Made by a program: the position numbers and the translations under genes. A stretch of DNA of 33,689 nt from Lysobacterales bacterium (GTDB taxonomy: Bacteria > Pseudomonadota > Gammaproteobacteria > Nevskiales > Salinisphaeraceae). Below, piece by piece: positions 8,480 to 15,358 of the stretch (positions are counted from its first letter, which is position 1; each line of letters begins with the position of its first letter). The notes under the pieces are model-generated. The model was not told the origin of the DNA. It made no database searches and worked only from the letters and a program-made list of their open reading frames with translations. The stretch spans positions 1 to 33,689 of the forward strand of contig PBAO01000017.1 of the NCBI GenBank assembly GCA_002715985.1, in the 5' to 3' direction.

Positions 8480-11400
8480 TCAGTTCGTATCGATCGCCGG
8501 CGCAACACAGGCCGAGTAAAGATCGTAACGGGTGAGGGCCTGGAGCACGCCTCCGAAACGCAGCCTGACGGCATCGAACGTTTCGTTGGTGCGTGTGGTG
8601 ACAGCCATGCGGTCGCCGTCCGTGCTTAGCAGGCGGAGCGCCAGCAGATTGCCGCTCCCATTGCCGTCGACAACGTTGCCATCGTTGAGCAGCACCAGGG
8701 AGATGTTGTCGAGCAGGCCAACATCCAACAGGCCGCCTTGCTTGCCGATGATGAAGGCGACCCGCGTACCGCTGCCGCTGTAGTCACGCGCGGTATCGGT
8801 CACGGTCGTGTTTACCGGGCCGGCCAGGTTGGCACCGATCGTTAGTTCGGCAGCGTTGTCCAGGTTGTCGTCGATCAGATTGTTTCGATCCTCCAACCCG
8901 CTCAGGCCAATCAGTCCGCCACCGTCGAAGTCGACCGTTGCATTGGGCTCGATGATCGGCTGGAACGCCGAGTTGCCGCCACATGCGATCTGCTGGTTGC
9001 CATCACAGGCATCGCCCACGCCGTCACCGTCGGTGTCGCGCTGGTCGGCGTTGGGTGTCGTCGGACAGTTGTCATCACAGTTCGAGGTTTCCCCGTCCAT
9101 GCAGCGATTGTCGTCGGGTGAGCCCGAGTTGTCGCCGTCATCGAGCACGCCGTCGCCGTCATTGTCTGGATCACAGGCATCACCCTGGCCATCACTGTCG
9201 GTATCGGTCTGGTTCGGGTTGGCCACGTTCGGGCAGTTGTCGTTGCCGTTCGTGACGCCGTCGTTGTCGTTATCGCCCATGTCGTTGTTCGGATCATCGT
9301 CACAGACATCGCCAACGCCGTCGTTGTCGCTGTCCATCTGATCCGGGTTGGCGTTTACCGGGCAGTTGTCGTTGCCGTCGGTGACGCCGTCGCCGTCGTC
9401 ATCGGTGTCGCAGACATCGCCCGTGCCGTCGCCGTCGGTATCGGCCTGGTCATTATTGGCCGTCATCGGGCAGTTGTCGTTGCCGTTGTTGACGTCATCA
9501 CCGTCAATGTCGTCATCGCAGGCATCGCCGATGCCGTCGCTGTCCGTATCCATCTGGTCCGGATTGGCGGTCATCGGACAGTTATCGACGCCGTTGTCGA
9601 CCCCGTCGCCGTCGTCGTCGGTGTTCATGTCACCGCCGCCGTTGGGCGTGCCGTCACAGGCATCGCCCATGCCGTCGCCGTCGGTATCCGTCTGGTTCGG
9701 ATTGGCGGTCATCGGGCAGTTGTCGTTACCGCCGATGACGCCATCGCCGTCCGGGTCGTCGTTGTTGTTGTCGCAGACATCGCCAATTCCGTCGCCGTCC
9801 ATGTCGGCCTGACTCGGGTTAGCGGTCATCGGACAATTGTCGTTGTTATCGGCGATTCCATCGTTGTCGGTATCCATGCCGCCGTTGGGCGTGGGATCAC
9901 AGACATCGCCGAACCCGTCACTATCGGTGTCAATCTGATCTGGGTTGGCCACTCTGGGACAGTTGTCGTCACCGTTGTTGACGTTGTCGCCGTCCTGGTC
10001 GCCCGAGCCGTCGCCGGGCTGGTTGTCACAGACATCGCCAATGCCGTCATTGTCCGAATCCGTCTGGTTCGGATTGGCGTCCATCGGGCAGTTATCCATC
10101 ATGTTGGTCACGCCGTCGCCATCGGTGTCCATATCCGGATTGCTACCGTTGGGCGTGGGATCACAGGCATCCCCCGTGCCGTCGCTGTCGCTGTCGGCCT
10201 GATCCGAATTGGCGACCAACTGACAGTTGTCGTTGCCATCGGCCACGCCGTCGCCGTCGTCATCGGCGTCGCAAACGTCGCCCATGCCATCGCCGTCGAT
10301 ATCGGCTTGATCAGCGTTGGCCGTCATGGGGCAGTTGTCCTGCCCGTTGGGCGTGCCGTCGCCGTCGTTGTCACCGTTGGGGTCGACGCCGTTGCCATCG
10401 GGCGTCGCGTCGCAGGCGTCACCCAAGCCGTCGTTGTCACTGTCCTGCTGATCGGGGTTGGCGGCCATCGGGCAATTGTCATTGCCGTCGGCGACGTTAT
10501 CGCCGTCCATGTCCGTCGGATCGTTGTTGCCGTTCGGTGAATCATCACAGGCGTCACCGATGCCGTCCTGATCGGAATCGGCCTGATTCGGGTTCGCTGT
10601 CATCGGGCAGTTGTCGTTGACGGCGGGAATATTATCGCCGTCCTGGTCACCGCCTTGCGGGGTTTCATCGCAAACATCACCGAAACCGTCGCCGTCGGCA
10701 TCCGTTTGATCGGGGTTGGCGACGATCGGGCAGTTGTCAGCGTCGTTATTGGTGCCGTCGTCGTCGAGATCGTCCGGGTCACCGTTGGGTGAGCCGTCGC
10801 AGGCATCGCCTACGCCGTCGCTATCGGCGTCGGTCTGATTGGGGTTGGCAACCGTCGGACAGTTGTCCTGTCCGTCGCGCACACCGTCATCGTCTCCGTC
10901 GCTTTCGTCGTTATTGGCGTCGCAGGCATCGCCGACGCCGTCACCGTCGTCATCACTTTGACCGGGGTTGGAAACTCTCGGGCAGTTGTCTGTCCCGTCA
11001 GCGACACCGTCATCGTCACCGTCGGTTGCGCCCGGGAAGCGATCACAGAGATCACCGACCCCGTCACCATCCGAATCTCGTTGATTCCTGTTGGGGATGA
11101 GAGGGCAGTTGTCATTGCCATTGGCGATGCCATCACCATCCCGATCATCGCCGGCTGGGGACTCGTCGCAAAGGTTGCCAAAGCCGTCGCCATCGGCATC
11201 GCCTTGATCGGTATTGGGCGTCAGCGGGCAATTGTCCATGCCGTTAGCAACATCGTCGCCGTCGCGATCGTTATCGCAGGCGTCCCCGTCGCCGTCGTTA
11301 TCGGTATCGACCTGGTCCGCGTTGGCCGACATTGGACAATTGTCGTTGTCGTCCACGACCCCGTCGTTGTCCCCGTCAACGACCTGGCCGGAATCGTTAC

Positions 11401-11512
11401 CATTATCTTTGTCATCGTTGCCAAGATCGACATTCTTGTCGTCACTGCAGCCACTTAAAAAAAGCGCGCAGGCAACAAGGCTGGCTGTAGCCAGAGATCT
11501 CATCCCCAACAT
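8480..11512 (-). CDS. TSP3-repeat calcium-binding outer-membrane lipoprotein A (19 repeats)
   Basis: The 1010-residue product starts with a lipoprotein signal ending in the lipobox LSGC (Cys22). The +2 residue is Ser, so outer-membrane sorting is expected. After a short Asp/Asn linker come 19 thrombospondin type 3 repeats (about residues 46-838) of the form DNCPxxANPxQxDxDxDGxGDxCD, separated by DGDGVxNG-like linkers. In this family the acidic side chains wrap calcium ions and the cysteines pair. Repeat 10 has DNCQ in place of DNCP. Before the last repeat there is a Cys-containing insert (NRCMDGETSNCDDNCP). Residues 842-1010 form a module shared with genes B and C. The SD is GAGGGAG, 7 nt before the ATG at 11512. 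The ATG at 11503 is a weaker alternative. The role is not known; a calcium-dependent surface or adhesive function is inference. Confidence 0.9.
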   Translation of the reverse strand: MLGMRSLATASLVACALFLSGCSDDKNVDLGNDDKDNGNDSGQVVDGDNDGVVDDNDNCPMSANADQVDTDNDGDGDACDNDRDGDDVANGMDNCPLTPNTDQGDADGDGFGNLCDESPAGDDRDGDGIANGNDNCPLIPNRNQRDSDGDGVGDLCDRFPGATDGDDDGVADGTDNCPRVSNPGQSDDDGDGVGDACDANNDESDGDDDGVRDGQDNCPTVANPNQTDADSDGVGDACDGSPNGDPDDLDDDGTNNDADNCPIVANPDQTDADGDGFGDVCDETPQGGDQDGDNIPAVNDNCPMTANPNQADSDQDGIGDACDDSPNGNNDPTDMDGDNVADGNDNCPMAANPDQQDSDNDGLGDACDATPDGNGVDPNGDNDGDGTPNGQDNCPMTANADQADIDGDGMGDVCDADDDGDGVADGNDNCQLVANSDQADSDSDGTGDACDPTPNGSNPDMDTDGDGVTNMMDNCPMDANPNQTDSDNDGIGDVCDNQPGDGSGDQDGDNVNNGDDNCPRVANPDQIDTDSDGFGDVCDPTPNGGMDTDNDGIADNNDNCPMTANPSQADMDGDGIGDVCDNNNDDPDGDGVIGGNDNCPMTANPNQTDTDGDGMGDACDGTPNGGGDMNTDDDGDGVDNGVDNCPMTANPDQMDTDSDGIGDACDDDIDGDDVNNGNDNCPMTANNDQADTDGDGTGDVCDTDDDGDGVTDGNDNCPVNANPDQMDSDNDGVGDVCDDDPNNDMGDNDNDGVTNGNDNCPNVANPNQTDTDSDGQGDACDPDNDGDGVLDDGDNSGSPDDNRCMDGETSNCDDNCPTTPNADQRDTDGDGVGDACDGNQQIACGGNSAFQPIIEPNATVDFDGGGLIGLSGLEDRNNLIDDNLDNAAELTIGANLAGPVNTTVTDTARDYSGSGTRVAFIIGKQGGLLDVGLLDNISLVLLNDGNVVDGNGSGNLLALRLLSTDGDRMAVTTRTNETFDAVRLRFGGVLQALTRYDLYSACVAPAIDTN
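8483..8989 (-). other. Shared C-terminal module of lipoprotein A
   Basis: Residues 842-1010, beginning IACGGNSAFQP. Landmarks shared with B and C are NLIDDNLDNAAEL, TVTDTARDYSGSGTRVAFI, GLLDVGLLDNISLVLLNDG, TFDAVRLRFGG and the closing YSACV. The first and last cysteines are kept in all three proteins. The inner CxxC seen in B and C is replaced here by LIGL. The predicted fold is a beta-rich sandwich, by inference from alternating hydrophobic residues. Confidence 0.7.
8999..11377 (-). repeat. 19 tandem TSP3 repeats in gene A
   Basis: Coding repeats of roughly 36-46 codons. The conserved core is DNCP-x5-NxxQxDxDxDGxGDxCD, and linkers vary in length (NDRDGDDVAN to DGNGVDPNGDNDGDGTPN). Repeats 13-17 are the most alike (most with MTAN after DNCP), suggesting recent amplification inside the array; earlier repeats are more diverged. 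The nucleotide repetition makes the region prone to expansion, contraction and assembly error. Confidence 0.9.
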
Positions 11513-11589
11513 GTATTTGCTCCCTCGTAGCGACGGTTCGTTTGGTTAGTTCGTCGTGCTATCGATCCTCCAGCAGTTCGCTATCTGCG

Positions 11590-11730
11590 TCTAAGTCTTC
11601 GTTTCAGCTAAATTATTGACTACAATTTATTTGTTATAGACACAAAATTTTAATATTAAAAATCAATTAATTATTGGTATTTTCTTCATATGGAATAAAA
11701 TTCCATTTTTTTTAAAAATGCTGTTTTTCA
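11590..11730 (-). promoter_or_regulatory. AT-rich promoter region of TSP3 gene A
   Basis: A strongly AT-rich stretch of about 140 bp in an otherwise GC-rich window, located 80-220 bp upstream of the gene A ATG. On the minus strand it contains TCTATAAC (11640-11633), whose TATAAC is a possible -10 box. A similar TCTATAAAA occurs in the corresponding region upstream of gene B. No convincing -35 is seen at standard spacing. It may hold UP elements or be a target of an H-NS/MvaT-type silencer; both are inference. Confidence 0.5.
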
Positions 11731-12252
11731 AAAATCCGGCGCCAGAAAAAATCCGCCGGCGTTTGGACCTATCGCTTGATTCAATTGGCGGGCTCGCGCG
11801 ATTTCATGAAGCCCCGCGTCGGGGTTCGGGCAATGAATGACTCGCTCGATGAACAGGGTCGCGATCGGTTCGGCCGACGGCACAGCGGGCACACGCACTT
11901 TATTGCCGACTTATGCGCCGGCGAATGCTGACCGCCTGGCCCAGGCGAGCGATCCAATCCTGAGAGCGTGCGGGCCCGTCGCGTGGACGACGAATCCGAC
12001 AGGCCCGGTGCACAGACCGCGGTATTGCGCGCTTCCCAGCGCCTAACCAGCCGTGTTTCGCGGAATGCCGGGCAGCATGATGTGTCGCCGATGTATTCGG
12101 CCGATCGCCGTGCCCGCTCGTATGAGCGTTCTGGCCGCGCGGCTGTTGCCATGCAACGACCGGGCGCCACCCTTGTCGAGAAGAATCGTGAACCGGAATG
12201 CGACAGCCCGGGCCAAGCAGGGACAGGGCCGCAGGATCTGGCGAAACACAAT
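11731..12252. other. Non-coding spacer between TSP3 genes A and B
   Basis: About 520 bp of normal GC content with no supported gene. Reading frames of up to 168 codons exist on the minus strand, but they begin inside the gene B terminator hairpin, have no SD and are rich in Arg, Pro and Ser. At 11738-11761 there is a 6-bp GC-rich stem (CCGGCG/CGCCGG) followed by T residues on the minus strand, a weak terminator-like element just before the AT-rich region. Confidence 0.55.
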
Positions 12253-12282
12253 AAAAAAGACGCGATCCGTGGATCGCGTCTT
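12253..12282 (-). terminator. Intrinsic terminator of TSP3 gene B
   Basis: A 12-bp inverted repeat (12257-12268 with 12271-12282, AAGACGCGATCC/GGATCGCGTCTT) is followed on the minus strand by a short T tract. It lies about 46 bp after the stop of gene B. The stem core GCGATCC/GGATCGC is nearly the same as in the gene C terminator (GTGATCC/GGATCAC). Confidence 0.9.
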
Positions 12283-12328
12283 GTCATGGGCGCCCCTCGT
12301 TGCCGAGCGGCGTATTACGGCTAGCGGA

Positions 12329-14509
12329 TCAGGGCGTCAACAGATCACCCACACCGCCGAGCAGACCGCCCAGCACATCGCCGAGCGTGGTTCGCAGATT
12401 GCTCAGGGCATCGACCAGGCCAGCGCCGGCCCCGGTCTGTGATCCATCCTGAAGATTAGACAGATCCAGATTGTCGAGGGCGCTTTCCAGTGATGACAAG
12501 GCATTGTCGACATCGCCGACGTTGTTGTCGCCCGTCAAGCTCAAGTTCGACAACGAGTCGTCGAGCGTATCCAGGGCGTCGGACAGGCCGCTCGACAGAC
12601 CGGTTGTTCCATCGTTCAGATTAATGGCGTCGATCGAGCTTTTGATGTTGGTCAGAAGGCTCTCGAGCACGTCGTTGTCAATGTCATCGCCGCTGTCGGC
12701 CAGGCGGTTCTGGAGCTGACTCAGCGTGTTGGTCAGTGTCTCGACGGGATCGTCATTGCCAAGCACGGACGTCAACTGCATACGGAGCTGGTCGAGGCCC
12801 TGTGTGATCGCGCTGTCATCCATGCCGCTCAGGTCGGCATCGGCCAAGGAGGCCAGAAGGGATTGCAACGGGTTGTCGGCGCTGCCGTCCTGCACGCTTT
12901 CTATCGTGCCGTTTAGGTTGTCGAGCAGGTTGACCAGTGGGTCGGATACCGCGCCGTTCGAAGCATCGAGCTGCGTGATGGCCACTTGCAGTTGGCTGAG
13001 TGCGCTCTGTGCGGCATTCGACAAGGCCTCGCCGGCATCCTGATTGGCAAGCGCATCACGAACCTGCATCAGCGCGTCGCGTACGGCGGCACTGGCGTCA
13101 CCGCTGTTGTTGTCGCCCAGCCCGGACAGGGCCCCCTGAAGCTGGCTCAGTGTGTTCTCCAGCGGGCTGTCGCCGTTGCCAGCGTCCGGATCGAATCCAT
13201 TCAGGCCGGTCGTGAGACTTGTCACCAGATTGTCGAGCGAGAGGTCGCCCCCGGCCATCGTCAGCTGCGATAGCTGCCCCTGGAGGGTCATGAGCGCCGC
13301 GTTCACATCACTCGACAGGCCCTGGGTGTCACCGGCATTCAGCGTGGCGGCCAAGGCGTCGGTAACCTGCGTGACGGCATCATTGAGCCCATCGCTTACC
13401 GCGTTGTCGTTGCCGAGATCGGTGAGCTGTGCGGTCAGTCCCGACAGGGCGTCGGAGAGTCGGTCGGTATCGGTGATATCACCGCCGTCGGGGATCGTGC
13501 CGTTCTGTACACAGGCCGCGAATACATCGACGTTCGAAAGCGCATTCACGCCGCCGTTCAACCGCAGGCGGATGGCATCGAAAGTCTGGTTGGTCTGCAC
13601 GAGCGCCAGCTGACGGCTGTTGTCGCCGATCAGGCCCAGCAGGTCCAGATTCAACAGGTCCGAGTCGTTCGAATCGGCGACTTCTTCGCCGTCGTTGAAC
13701 AGGGTGACATCCAGGCTACGAATCAGATCGAGCGTCAAGACATTGTCTGGGCGTGCCAGGATGAAACCGACGCGACGATTCCCCGTGTAATCCTGACTGC
13801 CGGTCACCGTGATGAAGGCGCTGCCGCCCAGGGCGCCGACCGTGGTGTTCAGACGGGCCGCGTTGTCCAGATTGCTGTCGATGGCGTTGTTCGGATTCTG
13901 TACGCCGCAGAGCAGGCAGACGCCGTCGGTGCCGGCGGCCACGCTGACGTCATCACTGTTGTCGTCGGCGTTCGCGATCGGCGAGAACGCAGCGTTGTCG
14001 CCGAAGCTGCAGGAGGACGCCGCGACGTCCGAATCGGTATCGCATACATCGCCAACACCGTCGCTGTCGGTATCGGTCTGATCCGGGTTGGGTGTGGTCG
14101 GGCAGTTGTCGTTGTCGTTGTTGACGCCGTCACCGTCTGCGTCGCCGTCTCCATTGCCCTGGTCGCCATCGCAGGCGTCACCGATGCCGTCGCCGTCGGC
14201 GTCCTGTTGGTCCGGGTTGGACGTCAGCGGACAGTTGTCCGGGCCGTCGGCGACACCGTCATCATCGTCGTCGCTGTCGCAGGCATCGCCCATGCCATCG
14301 CCATCGGTATCGATCTGATCCGGATTCGCGATCGCCGGGCAGTTGTCGTCGTTGTCGTTGATGCCATCGCCGTCGTTATCGACGGGCTGCATGCTGTCGT
14401 CGCCATTATCGGTTTGGCCAAGATCGACGTTCTTATCGTCGCTACAACCGGTGACCAGTAGCGCACAGGCTACGAGGCCGGTCGCTCCCCAGTAACGTAT
14501 ATCGAACAT
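12329..14509 (-). CDS. TSP3-repeat lipoprotein B with long helical C-terminal extension
   Basis: The 726-residue product starts with a lipoprotein signal (lipobox VTGC, Cys22) and the CSDDKNVDL sequence also found in A. Only three TSP3 repeats follow (about residues 44-160). Next comes the shared module (166-336), which here includes the inner CLLC pair and NPNNAIDSNLDNAARL. The remaining ~390 residues (345-726) are unique to B. They are rich in Leu, Asp, Ser and Asn, with recurring segments like LSDALSGLTAQLTDL, ENTLSQLQGALSGL and DALDTLDDSLSNLSL, separated by DxxNxD-type turns. They contain no cysteine and probably form a repetitive helical rod, ending in a Gly/Leu-rich tail (VLGGLLGGVGDLLTP). 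The SD AAGGGG lies 7 nt before the ATG. Function unknown; it may be an extended surface protein. Confidence 0.88.
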   Translation of the reverse strand: MFDIRYWGATGLVACALLVTGCSDDKNVDLGQTDNGDDSMQPVDNDGDGINDNDDNCPAIANPDQIDTDGDGMGDACDSDDDDDGVADGPDNCPLTSNPDQQDADGDGIGDACDGDQGNGDGDADGDGVNNDNDNCPTTPNPDQTDTDSDGVGDVCDTDSDVAASSCSFGDNAAFSPIANADDNSDDVSVAAGTDGVCLLCGVQNPNNAIDSNLDNAARLNTTVGALGGSAFITVTGSQDYTGNRRVGFILARPDNVLTLDLIRSLDVTLFNDGEEVADSNDSDLLNLDLLGLIGDNSRQLALVQTNQTFDAIRLRLNGGVNALSNVDVFAACVQNGTIPDGGDITDTDRLSDALSGLTAQLTDLGNDNAVSDGLNDAVTQVTDALAATLNAGDTQGLSSDVNAALMTLQGQLSQLTMAGGDLSLDNLVTSLTTGLNGFDPDAGNGDSPLENTLSQLQGALSGLGDNNSGDASAAVRDALMQVRDALANQDAGEALSNAAQSALSQLQVAITQLDASNGAVSDPLVNLLDNLNGTIESVQDGSADNPLQSLLASLADADLSGMDDSAITQGLDQLRMQLTSVLGNDDPVETLTNTLSQLQNRLADSGDDIDNDVLESLLTNIKSSIDAINLNDGTTGLSSGLSDALDTLDDSLSNLSLTGDNNVGDVDNALSSLESALDNLDLSNLQDGSQTGAGAGLVDALSNLRTTLGDVLGGLLGGVGDLLTP
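13502..14014 (-). other. Shared module of lipoprotein B (internal position)
   Basis: Residues 166-336. It matches the C-terminal modules of A and C through NPNNAIDSNLDNAARL, RRVGFILARPDNVLTLDLI, LDVTLFNDGEEV, TFDAIRLRLNGG and FAACV. B shows that the module can be internal and followed by another domain. Four cysteines (one near the start, the CLLC pair, one in FAACV) could form two disulphides. Confidence 0.7.
14030..14380 (-). repeat. Three tandem TSP3 repeats in gene B
   Basis: Three repeats with cores [40 protein letters not shown] and DNCPTTPNPDQTDTDSDGVG, each closed by a DACD or DVCD. The calcium-binding Asp pattern is intact in all three. The contrast with 19 and 15 repeats in the neighbouring paralogues is the main difference. 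Confidence 0.9.
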
Positions 14510-14599
14510 TGGAATTCCCCTTGTCTATCCGATGGGACCGGAAGTGTCCACCGGTTGGTTCGATATTCGCCAGTCGGTTTTGCTCGAGTCAAACTTCTT

Positions 14600-14740
14600 T
14601 CAAAAGCCGTCCGTTAGTTAGATTTTCGTGAATTTTAAGTATTTGATTTTAGTAATTTAAATTTTCTTTTATAGAATCTGGTCGACTGCAATCAGTTTGT
14701 GTGATGCTTTTTTCGGTATATTATTGGCGCAAATTGATTG
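14600..14740 (-). promoter_or_regulatory. AT-rich promoter region of TSP3 gene B
   Basis: An AT-rich stretch at the same relative place as the one upstream of gene A, roughly 90-230 bp before the ATG at 14509. On the minus strand TTCTATAAAAG (centred near 14671) contains a possible -10 box TATAAA (14673-14668). A CTGATT 16 nt upstream is a poor -35. The shared TCTATAA motif upstream of A and B suggests a common promoter type, which is an inference from two sequences only. Confidence 0.45.
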
Positions 14741-15274
14741 GTCACGATCATTAACATTGGTGACAAGCGCTGAGCCCGGTACCTGCTATTGAAGTTGGGT
14801 CACAGCGCAAGAAGGCCATCGTCCGCCATACCTGTTGTCCGGGGAGCGTAGTCTTGCCTGGACGTTCTTGAAACGCATACGGTTTCTTTCGGCGGGCGGG
14901 TTTGCCCCGGCATCGCGAACACCGTATCCAACGCTGCGTCGCTTGCCGGCGGCGGTTGGCGGTGTCCGCTCGAGCTCTGGATACGCGGGGCCGTTGTGTA
15001 ACAGTTCGTGTTACTCGCACGCTGATCGACCCGCCGCATGCCGCTGCTGCGACATACATGATGTCGCTGAATATGATCACGTTGGGCCAGTGCAGAGCCG
15101 CCGAGGGGGCGCCCTGACGGCGCTCGCCGGGGTTGGAGCCCATGAATGCAGCGGTGTTGTAGCGGCCTGTGCCAGGCACCGGCCCATGCCGAGCTCCACG
15201 CGATTCGATGCACAACCGTCTCTGGGACGCTGCCGGGCGCGGCAATCGTGCGTCAGTTGTGTGGTGCGTTGGCC
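14741..15274. other. Non-coding spacer between TSP3 genes B and C
   Basis: About 530 bp with no supported gene; the open frames present have no SD and no family resemblance. An inverted repeat GTAACA-5 nt-TGTTAC (near 14999-15015) is a possible regulator site and resembles the GTAAC repeat upstream of the osmC-like gene. The length and layout parallel the spacer between A and B. Confidence 0.55.
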
Positions 15275-15306
15275 AAAAAAAAGGCGTGATCCGAGGATCA
15301 CGCCTT
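15275..15306 (-). terminator. Intrinsic terminator of TSP3 gene C
   Basis: A 12-bp inverted repeat (15281-15292 with 15295-15306, AAGGCGTGATCC/GGATCACGCCTT) is followed on the minus strand by a run of eight T residues (15282-15275). It lies about 53 bp after the gene C stop, just past a second hairpin. Confidence 0.93.
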
Positions 15307-15327
15307 TATATCGCGTCATGCGATGAG

Positions 15328-15351
15328 CGAGCCGGTACGAATACCGGCTCG
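15328..15351 (-). other. Stable UUCG-loop hairpin after TSP3 gene C
   Basis: A perfect 10-bp stem (15328-15337 with 15342-15351) has the loop TTCG when read on the minus strand. It starts 8 bp after the stop codon of gene C and precedes the true terminator. It could protect the mRNA 3' end. On the plus strand it is followed by TTTT, so weak bidirectional termination is possible. Confidence 0.6.
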
Positions 15352-15358
15352 TTTTCGG

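Noticed and set aside
11781-12287. 168-codon minus-strand frame between genes A and B
   Set aside because: It begins within the gene B terminator hairpin, lacks an SD and has an Arg/Ser/Pro-rich composition typical of chance frames in GC-rich DNA.
14751-15245. 164-codon minus-strand frame between genes B and C
   Set aside because: There is no SD and no family resemblance, and it lies in a spacer shown by the flanking terminator and AT-rich promoter region to be intergenic.
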